Source: Pseudomonadota bacterium (lineage in GTDB: Bacteria > Pseudomonadota > Gammaproteobacteria > Xanthomonadales > Xanthomonadaceae). From it: a stretch of 36,928 nt of DNA. The notes under the pieces were generated by a model that worked only from the letters and a program-made list of their open reading frames with translations, was not told the DNA's origin and did not search any database. Location of the stretch: NCBI GenBank assembly GCA_023399815.1, contig JAEWOJ010000150.1:1-36928 (forward strand), given 5' to 3'. The translations under genes were made by a program, and so were the position numbers. Shown piece by piece: positions 7,380 to 15,239 of the stretch (the first letter of the stretch is position 1; the number at the start of each line of letters is the position of its first letter).

Positions 7380-8645
7380 TCACGGGTGCTGCCGTGCGGT
7401 GTCGCGCAGCGCCGGCAGCAGGGTCTGCGGGTTGCCGTCGTTGGGCGCCGGGGCGATGCCGGTCAGCCGCGCCAGCAGCGGGTAGACATCGACATTGTCG
7501 AAGGCGGGCAGCACCCGGCCCTGCCTGAACGACGGGCCGCGGGCGACGAACACCGCCTGCATCGAGGGCAGCGCCGGGTCGTAGCCATGCGAGCCGCGGT
7601 TGCCCGGCGTGCGTTTGGCGACGCTCTGGCGGGTCAGCGCGTCCCAGCCTTCGTGCATCTGGCAGACGATCGGCGGGATGCGCGGGTTGCTGCCGTAGTG
7701 CCAGCGCGCGGGCAGCTGTTCCTTCTTCCAGCAGTCGTAGTGCGGATGCGCGCCCAGCAGCGCCTTTTCCGCTTCCGCCTCGCGGCCCGGCTGCGGGGCG
7801 AAGCCGATCGACTGGCCGACCGACACCTCGCGCGCGATCTCCGGCGCGACCATGTCCTCGGTGGCGATCACCTGGCCCGCCGGGACATTGGCCATGCCGT
7901 GGTCGGACACGACGATCACGTTGGTCCTGTCGAGCAGGCCGTCGCGGCGCATGCCGTCCAGCAACTGGCCGATGGCGGCGTCCACCTCGTGCAGCGCGGC
8001 GGCGTACTCGGGCGAGTCGGGGCCATGGTTGTGCCCGGCCTTGTCGACCTGCTCCATGTAGGCGGCGACCAGCCGCGGCCTGCGGCCATCGGGCGCGCCT
8101 TCCAGCCAGGACAGCACCAGCGCCATGCGTTCGGGCAGGGAGACGCTTTCGTCGTACGCATGCCACTGGTTGGCCTGTACGCCCTGGATGGCGGCTTCGC
8201 TGCCCGGCCAGGACCAGGTCGCGCTCTTGTAGCCGGCCTTCTCCACGCCGACCCAGATCGGCTCGCCGCCCCACCAGCTGGGATTGGTCACCGCCTCGCG
8301 GTCGTCGAGGCGGAAGTCGCCCAGGTCCTCGGCGCTCATGCTGTTGTGGATGATGCCGTGGTGGTCCGGGCGCAGGCCGGTGACCAGGGTGTAGTGATTG
8401 GGGAAGGTGAGCGACGGATAGGACGGCGACATGCCGACCGAGCGCACGCCCTCATGCGCCAGGCGCGCGAGGTTCGGGCTGTAGCCGCGCTCGATCATGT
8501 CCGCGCGCAGGCCGTCGATGGACAGCAGCAGCACGGTCGGTGGCGCGGTGGACGCGGCGGCGGGGGACGGCGGGGTGCCGGTCGAGGCGCAGGCGGCGAG
8601 CAGGCCTGCGCCGAGCAGTGCGAGGGAGGTGCGGAACGGAATCAT
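7380..8645 (-). CDS. Nucleotide pyrophosphatase/phosphodiesterase (NPP) lipoprotein
   Basis: The 421-residue enzyme belongs to the alkaline-phosphatase superfamily, NPP branch, which hydrolyses phosphodiester or pyrophosphate bonds of nucleotides using two zinc ions. A lipoprotein signal with lipobox LAAC (Cys19) places it in the periplasm, anchored to a membrane. Metal and catalytic landmarks are SIDGLR (Asp44), the nucleophile Thr80 in YPSLTFPNHYT, GHNHGPDS, VVSDHGM, and SHGYD near the C-terminus. The complete motif set and length match Xanthomonas NPP. The ATG at 8645 gives a proper signal peptide; a TATCAT hexamer lies six bases before it. It stands alone between a REP pair and ogt, and the natural substrate is not known. 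Confidence 0.9.
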   Translation of the reverse strand: MIPFRTSLALLGAGLLAACASTGTPPSPAAASTAPPTVLLLSIDGLRADMIERGYSPNLARLAHEGVRSVGMSPSYPSLTFPNHYTLVTGLRPDHHGIIHNSMSAEDLGDFRLDDREAVTNPSWWGGEPIWVGVEKAGYKSATWSWPGSEAAIQGVQANQWHAYDESVSLPERMALVLSWLEGAPDGRRPRLVAAYMEQVDKAGHNHGPDSPEYAAALHEVDAAIGQLLDGMRRDGLLDRTNVIVVSDHGMANVPAGQVIATEDMVAPEIAREVSVGQSIGFAPQPGREAEAEKALLGAHPHYDCWKKEQLPARWHYGSNPRIPPIVCQMHEGWDALTRQSVAKRTPGNRGSHGYDPALPSMQAVFVARGPSFRQGRVLPAFDNVDVYPLLARLTGIAPAPNDGNPQTLLPALRDTARQHP

Positions 8646-8651
8646 CGGCCC

Positions 8652-8657
8652 ATGATA
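8652..8657 (-). promoter_or_regulatory. Candidate -10 for leaderless NPP transcript
   Basis: TATCAT on the minus strand ends six bases before the ATG at 8645, so transcription would begin at or next to the start codon. No Shine-Dalgarno sequence is visible. Inferred from geometry only. Confidence 0.35.
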
Positions 8658-8709
8658 GTCGCGGTCGATGACAGCGGGCATACGCGATCGGGCGGCTGCC
8701 GTCGCCGTT

Positions 8710-9219
8710 TCAGTCGAACAGCGAGGGCGCCGCCACGCCGTCGGGCAGGGCGCCTTCCAGCCGCAGCAGCGCCGCCTTGGTCGGCAGGCCGCCGCCGAAG
8801 CCGGTCAGCGCGCCGTCGTTGCCGATCACCCGGTGGCAGGGCAGCACGATCGGCAGCGGGTTGCGGCCGTTGGCCGCGCCCACGGCGCGGGTCGCGGTGG
8901 GGCGGCCGATGCGTTGTGCCAGCTGGCGGTAGCTCCAGGTATCCCCGAACGGGATTTCGGCCAGGGTGCGCCAGACCTGCAGCTGGAATTCGGTACCGAC
9001 CGGGGCCAGCACCAGGTCGAAATCGCGACGCTTCCCGTGCAGGTAGTCCAGCAGCTGCCGGCGCGGCTCGGCGACCGCGTCAGGGTCGTGCTGCCACCGT
9101 TCGCGGCCCTTGGCGTCGTGGCGGTTCTCGGCGAACAGGATGTGGCGCAGGCCGGTGGCGTCGGCGGCGACGGTGAGCGGGCCGATGGGCGTGTCGAAGC
9201 GGTCGTAGCAGAGGGTCAT
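8710..9219 (-). CDS. ogt: Methylated-DNA--protein-cysteine methyltransferase
   Basis: This suicide repair enzyme transfers O6-alkyl groups from guanine (and O4-alkyl from thymine) to its own cysteine. At 169 residues it has normal Ogt length. The active site PCHRV (Cys128) is followed by GALTGFGGGL, and a helix-turn-helix (TWSYRQLAQRIGRPTATRAVG) with the Arg finger precedes it. The start is 22 bases past the stop of the Ada-AlkA fusion gene, so the two form a DNA alkylation repair operon. The free-standing Ogt supplies the activity that the fusion protein lacks. Confidence 0.95.
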   Translation of the reverse strand: MTLCYDRFDTPIGPLTVAADATGLRHILFAENRHDAKGRERWQHDPDAVAEPRRQLLDYLHGKRRDFDLVLAPVGTEFQLQVWRTLAEIPFGDTWSYRQLAQRIGRPTATRAVGAANGRNPLPIVLPCHRVIGNDGALTGFGGGLPTKAALLRLEGALPDGVAAPSLFD

Positions 9220-9241
9220 GGTGGAAGCCTGTAGGTCGGGG

Positions 9242-10750
9242 CTACGTCCCCGACGCGCGGGGAGTGCGGGATGGGAGCGTGCCGTGCGCCGGGGACGTGG
9301 CCCCGGCCTGCGACAGATGCCACAGATGGAGGACGGCGTAGGCGCGCCACGGCCGCCATGCCTGCGAGCGGGCCTCGGTGGCGCGTTCGCTCAGGCGCCG
9401 GCCTTCGCCCAGTACCTGCTGCAGCACCAGGTCGCCGGCGGGGAAGGCATCGGGCATGCCCATCGCGCGCAGCGCCATGTAATGCGCGGTCCATGGGCCG
9501 ATGCCGGGCAGGGCGGTCGCCTGGTGGACGAACTGCTGCAGCGTCTGCGCACGGCTGAAATCCAGCCGGCCTTCGGCGCAGGCCAGCGCCACCGCGCGCA
9601 GCGTGGCTGCGCGGGTACGCGGCAGGCCGATGCTTTCCAGTGCTGCCTCGGCCAGTACGGCGGGCGCGGGGAACTGCCGGTCCAGGCCTTCGGGCATGCC
9701 CGGCAGCGCCTGCCCGAAACGCTCGACCAGCCGCCGCGCCAGCGTGGTGGCCGCGGCCACGCTGACCTGCTGGCCCAGCACCGCGCGGGCGGCGACCTCG
9801 AAGCCGTCCCAGCCGCCGGGAATGCGCAGGCCCGGGCGCTGGGCGATGCCGCGCGCCAGCAGCGGTTCGTGCGCCAGGCAGGCGTGGACGGTGGCCAGGT
9901 CCGCATCCAGGTCGAACACGCGCCGCACCTTCGCCACGATCGACGGGATCGCGCGCGCGTCGGTGGTGCCCAGCTGCAGGCGCAGCTCCGGGCGTTTCGG
10001 GGCGGCGGTGACGCGGATCAGGCTGGCGCGGCCATCGGCGACGATCACGCGCTGGTAGCTGTCGGCGTCGATGCGCTCGATGCCGGGGATCGCGCGCTTG
10101 CGCAGGAAGCCGAGCATGGCGGCGAAATCGAGCGGCGGCCGGTAGGCCAGCCGCAGCACCGGTTCGCCGCCGGCCACCGCGCCATGGCGCTTGCGCAGCG
10201 CGCTCGGCGGCATGCCGCAACCGGCCAGGAACGCGCTGTTGAAGCGGCGCAGGCTGTTGAAGCCGGCGGCCAGCGCGACCTCGGTGACCGGCAGGTGGGT
10301 TTCGGTCAGCAGCTGCTTGGCCAGCAGCAGGCGGCGGGTGGCGTGCAGCTGCGCGGGCGTGGCGCCGAGCCGCGCCACGAACAGCCGCTGCAGCTGGCGC
10401 GCGCTCAGTTCCATCGCCTCGGCCAGCGCGGTCGCCGGCTGGTCCTGCAGGATGCCCTCGTCCAGCAGTGCCAGGGCGCGGTGCAGGGTGTGGTCCTGCA
10501 TGAAGTTCGCGTCGTCCGGCGACAGCTCGGGCCGGCAGCGCAGGCAGGGCCGGTAGCCGGCCGCCGCGGCCGCGGCCGCGGTGGGGTAGTAGCTGACGTT
10601 GTCGCGGCGCGGCGGCGGCGCCGGGCACACCGGCCGGCAGTAGATGCCGGTGCTGCGCACGGCGGTGAAGAACAGCCCGTCGAAGCGCGCGTCGCGGGCC
10701 AGGCGGGCCTGTTCGCATTGGTCGTGGCTGGGCAGGGTCGGAGCGTGCAT
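9242..10750 (-). CDS. Ada-type sensor fused to AlkA 3-methyladenine DNA glycosylase
   Basis: The 502-residue protein is a three-part fusion. Residues 10-80 form the Ada zinc domain with four cysteines (YCRPVC and CLRCRPE) that can accept a methyl group from phosphotriesters. Residues 85-190 form an AraC-type helix-turn-helix (VTEVALAAGFNSLRRFNSAF). Residues 200-480 form an AlkA glycosylase with HhH-GPD motif (LPGIGPWTAHYMALRAMG) and catalytic Asp in PAGDLVL. It probably both senses methyl damage and removes alkylated bases. The ogt gene follows immediately. This arrangement replaces the C-terminal methyltransferase of E. coli Ada by AlkA and is known in other bacteria. Confidence 0.93.
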   Translation of the reverse strand: MHAPTLPSHDQCEQARLARDARFDGLFFTAVRSTGIYCRPVCPAPPPRRDNVSYYPTAAAAAAAGYRPCLRCRPELSPDDANFMQDHTLHRALALLDEGILQDQPATALAEAMELSARQLQRLFVARLGATPAQLHATRRLLLAKQLLTETHLPVTEVALAAGFNSLRRFNSAFLAGCGMPPSALRKRHGAVAGGEPVLRLAYRPPLDFAAMLGFLRKRAIPGIERIDADSYQRVIVADGRASLIRVTAAPKRPELRLQLGTTDARAIPSIVAKVRRVFDLDADLATVHACLAHEPLLARGIAQRPGLRIPGGWDGFEVAARAVLGQQVSVAAATTLARRLVERFGQALPGMPEGLDRQFPAPAVLAEAALESIGLPRTRAATLRAVALACAEGRLDFSRAQTLQQFVHQATALPGIGPWTAHYMALRAMGMPDAFPAGDLVLQQVLGEGRRLSERATEARSQAWRPWRAYAVLHLWHLSQAGATSPAHGTLPSRTPRASGT

Positions 10751-10756
10751 GGCGCC

Positions 10757-10762
10757 AGTCTA
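10757..10762 (-). promoter_or_regulatory. Candidate -10 for leaderless ada-alkA transcript
   Basis: TAGACT on the minus strand is separated by exactly six bases (GGCGCC) from the ATG at 10750. That would put the transcription start at the A of the start codon. There is no ribosome site. Geometry only. Confidence 0.4.
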
Positions 10763-10859
10763 GGCCCGACGGGGATGCGGCACTGGCCATTTCCGGACAT
10801 CAATGCCCGTGGCGGACCGGCAGTTCAGGAGGCATTGCGGCGCGGCCGGCAATGCGCAC

Positions 10860-10865
10860 TAGACT
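10860..10865 (+). promoter_or_regulatory. Candidate -10 element (TAGACT)
   Basis: TAGACT lies 48 bases before the ATG of the periplasmic lipoprotein gene. The same hexamer recurs at similar distances before other genes here (19830, and TAGACA at 15188), which supports a sigma-70 -10 in this GC-rich genome. Confidence 0.35.
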
Positions 10866-10913
10866 GTCCGTTCCCCGGCGCGGCGCGCCATTGCACGGAT
10901 CCTGTCGCTTTCC

Positions 10914-12038
10914 ATGTTGCCCAGATTCTGGTGGTCGCCTCTGCTGTGCGTCGGGCTGCTGGCCTGCAATCCCGGGGACAAGGGCAAGCCGGTCGCGGCC
11001 GCCGATCCGGCCGCGGCGCTGGCCGCCGATGGCGACCACATGGTGTCGATCAACGCGGTCGACGCGCCGCCCCCGCCGGCGCCGGTCAAGCCGGCGCGCG
11101 ACAAGCCCTGGCCGGAAGTGGCGCTGGAAAACGGCAAGGCCTGGGTCAGCTGCGACACCGACTACGCCAGCGAGGCCGGCGATGGCGCCGTGCTGGAAGC
11201 GCTGGACCGCAAGGCCCTGGACGACGCGCTGGAGCCGTGCCGCGAGCGCGGGCTGGTGCGGGTGCGCTACGTGGGCAAGATCAACCCGTCCTTCGCCGCG
11301 ATGATGTCGCGCCTGGCGGTGGTGGCCGACGCGATGAAGATCGGCAAGCGCGTGCTCGACCTGGATTCCAGCGGCGGCCAGGTGGAGGCGGCGATCCTCG
11401 CCGGCGACAGCATCGGCGAGGCGGGCTGGACCATCTGGGTGCGCGAAGGCTCCATCTGCCACAGCGCCTGCGTGTTCGTGCTGGCCGCCGGCGACAACCG
11501 GCTGATCTCCGGCAAGGTCGGCATCCACCGGATGATGCGCATCAGTTCCACTGCGACCTCGCGCGCCGAGCTGAACAAGGAACTGCACGAGGTCTACGAC
11601 AACGTGAAGGACTACCTGCAGCGCAACGGCGTGGCGGTGGGCGTGGCCGACCTGATGATGACCGTACCCAACCGCAGCCTGCGCCTGCTCACCCGCGAGG
11701 AACTCAAGCAGTACGGCCTGGACGGCACCAACGCGGTGCAGGACGACCTGGAGCGGATCAAGCAGATGCGCAAGTGCGGCGACGATTTCGTGCGCCGCAA
11801 GGATGCGTTCCTGATCGCCTTCGACCGGCAGTGCAAGGTGGAGGGCGCCGACCTGGAAGCCGTCACCACCTGCGGGCAGGCGCTCAAGGAGCATTTCGGC
11901 TTCCCCGACGAGGCCTGCCCGGACGAGAGCCCGCTGTCGGAAATCGATACCGCGCTGCTGGAACCGCCGGCCCCGGCGCTGCCGCCGGTGGCCGTGCCGG
12001 CGGCGGTGCGGGTGGAAGCCCGCACCGGCGGCCCGTGA
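10914..12038 (+). CDS. Periplasmic lipoprotein with ClpP/crotonase-like fold
   Basis: The 374-residue protein has a lipoprotein signal (lipobox LLAC, Cys18), a Pro/Ala-rich linker to about residue 65, and then a domain resembling the ClpP/crotonase or signal-peptide-peptidase fold. Landmarks are LDLDSSGGQVEAAILAGDSI (substrate-groove loop) and REGSICHSACVFVLAAG, where the Ser of CHSAC sits where a ClpP-like nucleophile would be, then VGIHR with a His. The last 60 residues are Pro-rich and carry several cysteines that could form disulfides. Such proteins are often annotated as predicted periplasmic proteins without a known activity. It is monocistronic and ends at a tandem-repeat/REP region. 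Confidence 0.7.
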   Translation: MLPRFWWSPLLCVGLLACNPGDKGKPVAAADPAAALAADGDHMVSINAVDAPPPPAPVKPARDKPWPEVALENGKAWVSCDTDYASEAGDGAVLEALDRKALDDALEPCRERGLVRVRYVGKINPSFAAMMSRLAVVADAMKIGKRVLDLDSSGGQVEAAILAGDSIGEAGWTIWVREGSICHSACVFVLAAGDNRLISGKVGIHRMMRISSTATSRAELNKELHEVYDNVKDYLQRNGVAVGVADLMMTVPNRSLRLLTREELKQYGLDGTNAVQDDLERIKQMRKCGDDFVRRKDAFLIAFDRQCKVEGADLEAVTTCGQALKEHFGFPDEACPDESPLSEIDTALLEPPAPALPPVAVPAAVRVEARTGGP

Positions 12039-12046
12039 TCGGCGGG

Positions 12047-12097
12047 CCTGCGTGATCCGTGGACCTGCGTGATTCGTGGACCTGCGTGATTCGTGGA
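12047..12097 (+). repeat. 17-base tandem repeat, three copies
   Basis: CCTGCGTGATTCGTGGA occurs at 12064-12080 and 12081-12097 exactly, and at 12047-12063 with one change (TC to CC). It begins nine bases after the stop of the lipoprotein gene and ends just before a REP pair. No function is evident. Confidence 0.9.
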
Positions 12098-12109
12098 TAT
12101 GGCGGATAT

Positions 12110-12238
12110 GTAGGAGCGACGCCAGTCGCGATGGGGCTTTCGCACAGATCCTTCCGCGGAAGCACGCATCTCCTCGGTGCGAGAGTTCAATGGGAAGGCC
12201 CTATCGCGACTGGCGTCGCTCCTACAGTCGCTCCTACA
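12110..12238. repeat. GTAG-type REP pair (copy 2)
   Basis: The left arm at 12110-12131 is identical to that of copy 1. The right arm is at 12204-12225, followed by a truncated duplicate of its end (TCGCTCCTACAG, 12228-12239). The arms are 72 bases apart. Together with the tandem repeat this fills the 303-base gap between the lipoprotein and ubiM-like genes; the remaining bases before 12342 hold no other recognisable element. Confidence 0.9.
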
Positions 12239-12341
12239 GGTCCACGGACGGGTCCGCGGGCGGTTGCCTGATCCGGATCAAGGCCAGCGCCGTCATGGGC
12301 GCGTAGGCTGTGGCGGTCACTTCAATGCGGGAGCCATGTAG

Positions 12342-13523
12342 ATGCGCGAGGTCGATGTGCTGGTGGTGGGCGCCGGGCCGGCGGGGCTGTGCCTGGCCCG
12401 CGGACTGGCCGACACCGGATTGTCGGTGACGCTGGTCGAACTGCAGCCGGCCGCCGCCCTGGCCGAACCGGCCTTCGATGGCCGCGAGATCGCGCTGACC
12501 CACGCCTCGCGGCAGATCCTGCGCACGCTCGGCCTGTGGGAGCGCATCGACCCGGAGCAGGTTTCGCCGCTGCGCAGTGCCCGGGTGATGAACGGCACGT
12601 CCCCGTTCGCGCTCGGCTTCGCCGCCGGCAGCGAGAGCGTGGACGAACTGGGCTGGCTGGTTCCCAACCACCTGATCCGCCGCGCCGCCTGGGAGGCGGT
12701 GCAGGGGCAGGTGGGGCTGGAACTGGTCAACGGCGCCAGGGTGACGGCGATCGAGACCGGCGCTGCGGCCAGCACGGTGGTGCTCGACGACGGCCGTCGC
12801 CTGGCGGCGCGGCTGGTGGTGGCCGCCGACAGCCGTTTCTCGGCGACCCGGCGGATGATGGGCATCGGCGCGCAGATGCGCGACTTCGGCAAGTCGATGA
12901 TGGTGTGCCGGTTCGGCCACGAGCGGCCGCATCGCCATGAGGCCTGGGAGTGGTTCGGCTATGGCCGCACGCTGGCGATGCTGCCGTTGCCGGGCAATCA
13001 GTGCTCGGCGGTGATCACCTTGCCGCCGCAGCGCATCCAGGAACTGGTGGCGATGGACGAGGCGGAATTCGGCGAGACCGTCACCGGCTTCTTCGGGCAG
13101 CGCCTGGGCCGGATGCTGCCGGTGGGCACGCGCCATGTCTATCCGCTGGTGGGCGTGTACGCGCACCGCTTCGCCGGGCCGCGCTATGCGCTGGCCGGCG
13201 ATGCCGCGGTGGGCATGCACCCGGTCACCGCGCACGGTTTCAACTTCGGCCTGCAGGGCCAGCAGCGGCTGGTGCGGGAGATCGCCGCGGCGGCCGCGCG
13301 CGGCGACGACATCGGCGCCGCCGACGTGCTGGCCCGCTACGAACGCGGGCACCGGCTGGCGACGCGACCGCTCTACGAGGCGACCAACGCCATCGCCGCG
13401 CTGTACAACGACAGCCGTCTGCCCGCCCGCCTGCTGCGCGGCGCCGCGCTGCGCGCCGCGCATGGCGTGGCGCCCTTCAGGAAGATGATCGCCGCGCACC
13501 TGACGCAGCGCGCCAGCCTCTGA
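12342..13523 (+). CDS. ubiM: UbiH/COQ6-family flavin hydroxylase, UbiM-like
   Basis: The 393-residue FAD-dependent monooxygenase has the dinucleotide-binding motif VLVVGAGPAGLCLARGLA at the N-terminus, DGREIALTHASRQILRTLGLW in the first third, the family DG-type motif near VVAADSRFSATR, and the second FAD motif ALAGDAAVGMHPVTAHGFNFGL. These define the ubiquinone-ring hydroxylases. The phrases SPLRSARVMNG and LGWLVPNHLIRRAAWEAV fit the UbiM subgroup (C5 and possibly further ring positions) as I remember it, rather than UbiH or UbiI. It stands alone between two REP pairs. The family is certain; the subgroup and hence the symbol are less so. Confidence 0.75.
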   Translation: MREVDVLVVGAGPAGLCLARGLADTGLSVTLVELQPAAALAEPAFDGREIALTHASRQILRTLGLWERIDPEQVSPLRSARVMNGTSPFALGFAAGSESVDELGWLVPNHLIRRAAWEAVQGQVGLELVNGARVTAIETGAAASTVVLDDGRRLAARLVVAADSRFSATRRMMGIGAQMRDFGKSMMVCRFGHERPHRHEAWEWFGYGRTLAMLPLPGNQCSAVITLPPQRIQELVAMDEAEFGETVTGFFGQRLGRMLPVGTRHVYPLVGVYAHRFAGPRYALAGDAAVGMHPVTAHGFNFGLQGQQRLVREIAAAAARGDDIGAADVLARYERGHRLATRPLYEATNAIAALYNDSRLPARLLRGAALRAAHGVAPFRKMIAAHLTQRASL

Positions 13524-13535
13524 GCCACCCGCACG

Positions 13536-13644
13536 GTAGGAGCGGCTTCAGCCGCGATGGGGCTCTCCATGCAGCCCCATCGCCTGCGTGCGACCAGCGC
13601 GGGGCGCAATGGGAAAGCCCCATCGCGGCTGAAGCCGCTCCTAC
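13536..13644. repeat. GTAG-type REP pair (copy 3, GGCTTCAGCC variant)
   Basis: The left arm at 13536-13557 begins GTAGGAGCGGCTTCAGCC and the right arm is its inverted copy at 13623-13644. The core differs from copies 1, 2 and 4 (GGCTTCAGCC in place of GACGCCAGTC), with both arms changed in a compensating way. The right arm supplies the stop codon (TAG) of the minus-strand S4 gene. Confidence 0.9.
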
Positions 13645-13862
13645 GCGGCGGCCAGCACCCGGATCCGCACCTCGCCCAGCTCCACCTGCTGGCCCGCGCG
13701 GATCTTGCAGGCCTTGCGCAGCTCGACCTCGCCATCGACGCGGACCTGGCCTTCGCCGATCAGCATCTTGGCCTCGCCGCCGCTGGCCACCAGGTCGGTG
13801 AGCTTGAGCAGCTGTTTCAGTTCCACGTACTCGCGGTCCAGTTGGAAATCGATGGTCTGCAT
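13641..13862 (-). CDS. Small S4-domain RNA-binding protein (YbcJ-like)
   Basis: The 73-residue protein is a single S4 domain: ELKQLLKLTDLVASGGEAKM is followed by LIGEGQVRVDGEVELRKACKI and a short strand tail. Length and motif order match YbcJ/YaaA-type S4 proteins, which bind structured RNA; the exact target is unknown. Its TAG stop lies inside the terminal CTAC (GTAG on the minus strand) of a REP arm, so the REP reaches into the coding region. The stop is 56 bases on the far side of the membrane protein gene, and it may be transcribed separately. Confidence 0.85.
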   Translation of the reverse strand: MQTIDFQLDREYVELKQLLKLTDLVASGGEAKMLIGEGQVRVDGEVELRKACKIRAGQQVELGEVRIRVLAAA

Positions 13863-13918
13863 GGGGGCAACGCAAGGGAGAAGGGCGCGATTATCACCCG
13901 CCGCGGCCGCGGCAAGCC

Positions 13919-14575
13919 TCATTCCTGCTCGAACCGGCGTACTTCCTCCAGCAGCGCCCGCGCCTTGCGCAGGCTGTAGCCGGTGACGGCATCCTCCACC
14001 CTGCGCGCCAGCCGCGGCCGCACGGGGTTGCGCGCCCAGCGGTGGAAGCAGGCGGTGCCCAGCCAGCCGAGCAGGCCGAGCGCGAGGCTGATCCAGGCCC
14101 ATGCCTGCGCGCCCGCGGACGCCGGCGCCCGCGTCAGTCCGGCCACGGCGACCACCACCACGACCCACATCACCCACCACGGCCAGCCGGCGAGCATGCC
14201 GTTGAACACGTGGAACCGGCGCAACAGCCCGAGCTGCTTCTCGATGCGCAGCACCGGGGCGGCGTAGTCGATGCGGGAGACCAGGGCAAGCGTGATGCCG
14301 GCCAGCGCCGCGCTCGCCACGCCGAACGCGTGCAGCGCCACGCCAGCGGCGAAATAGCCGGGAATGTCGAGGTTGCGCTTCCAGCAGGCGATGCCCAGCA
14401 CCACCAGCGCCACGCCCAGCGCCAGTTGCAGCCATTGCCCGAGCCGCAGCGGCGCAAGGCTGTGGCGCAGGCGCCGGCCGGTTTGCTCGCGCAGCAGCTG
14501 CAGCGACAGGGCCTGCTGGCGCTCCATCTGCCGGCCCAGTTGCCGCCAGAGGTCTTTCAGCTCGTCGGTTTCCAT
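13919..14575 (-). CDS. Membrane protein downstream of ECF sigma factor, possible anti-sigma
   Basis: The 218-residue protein begins with a soluble, charged N-terminus (METDELKDLWRQLGRQMERQ), which is followed by four hydrophobic helices (about residues 45-65, 72-95, 125-145 and 150-170) and a basic cytoplasmic C-terminus. The start is 11 bases after the sigma-factor stop, so they are co-transcribed. An N-terminal helical segment plus membrane helices next to an ECF sigma gene is the usual anti-sigma layout, but I see no zinc-type HxxxCxxC motif. The anti-sigma role is therefore an inference from position. Confidence 0.65.
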   Translation of the reverse strand: METDELKDLWRQLGRQMERQQALSLQLLREQTGRRLRHSLAPLRLGQWLQLALGVALVVLGIACWKRNLDIPGYFAAGVALHAFGVASAALAGITLALVSRIDYAAPVLRIEKQLGLLRRFHVFNGMLAGWPWWVMWVVVVVAVAGLTRAPASAGAQAWAWISLALGLLGWLGTACFHRWARNPVRPRLARRVEDAVTGYSLRKARALLEEVRRFEQE

Positions 14576-14586
14576 TGCAGTGCTCC

Positions 14587-15078
14587 TCACAGTTCGTTGC
14601 GCAGCCGCGCCTTGAGGCGGCCGATCTTGGTGGCGACGTTGGTTTCGCTCAGCCCCAGCACCTCGGCGATCTCGCGCTGCGGGCGTTCTTCCAGGTAGAG
14701 CAGCATCAGCGCGCGCTCCAGCGGCGGTAGCGCGTGGATGAAGTGGTACAGGCGTTCGAGCTGCCGGCTGCGCTCGGGGTCGTGCGACGCGGGGGCGGCC
14801 AGCGCGTCGAGCGCGCCGTCGGCGGTTCCGGCCCGCGCCGGCGCGCGCATCCGCCCGCGCAGCTGCGAGATCGCCACGTTCAGCGCAATGCGGTACATCC
14901 ACGTGGAAAACGCCCGCGACGGGTCGTAGGACGGCCATGCCCGCCACAGCTGGGCGGCGATTTCCTGCATCAGGTCCTCGCGGTCCTCGCGCTGCCGGGC
15001 GTAGCTGCCGGCCACCTTGGCGAGGATGCCGCGGTGCCGTTCCAGCAGTTCGGCGAAAGGGGGTGAAGGGGGCGGCAT
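14587..15078 (-). CDS. ECF-type RNA polymerase sigma factor
   Basis: The 163-residue sigma-70-family protein has region 2 (YARQREDREDLMQEIAAQLWRAWPSYD, then FSTWMYRIALNVAISQLR) and region 4 with its helix-turn-helix (LPPLERALMLLYLEERPQREIAEVLGLSETNVATKIGRLKARL). It lacks regions 1 and 3, as ECF factors do. The ATG at 15078 gives the normal length. It heads a two-gene operon with the membrane protein downstream. The stress signal and regulon are unknown. Confidence 0.92.
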   Translation of the reverse strand: MPPPSPPFAELLERHRGILAKVAGSYARQREDREDLMQEIAAQLWRAWPSYDPSRAFSTWMYRIALNVAISQLRGRMRAPARAGTADGALDALAAPASHDPERSRQLERLYHFIHALPPLERALMLLYLEERPQREIAEVLGLSETNVATKIGRLKARLRNEL

Positions 15079-15187
15079 GGGCGGTTTCGCAGGGAAGTTG
15101 CCGGGTGATTCGCCGGCCGGGGGGGGAATATCACACCTGAATGGAGTCCATCGGCGTTTTCGACAGCCGGCCCGCCAGAGCGCACAA

Positions 15188-15193
15188 TAGACA
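15188..15193 (+). promoter_or_regulatory. Candidate -10 element (TAGACA) for deaD
   Basis: TAGACA lies 46 bases before the deaD start, similar in sequence and distance to hexamers upstream of other plus-strand genes here. Confidence 0.3.
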
Positions 15194-15239
15194 CCTTGCG
15201 CCCGCCCGTTCGCGGCGGTGCCGCCCCCGGAGTTTCCCA

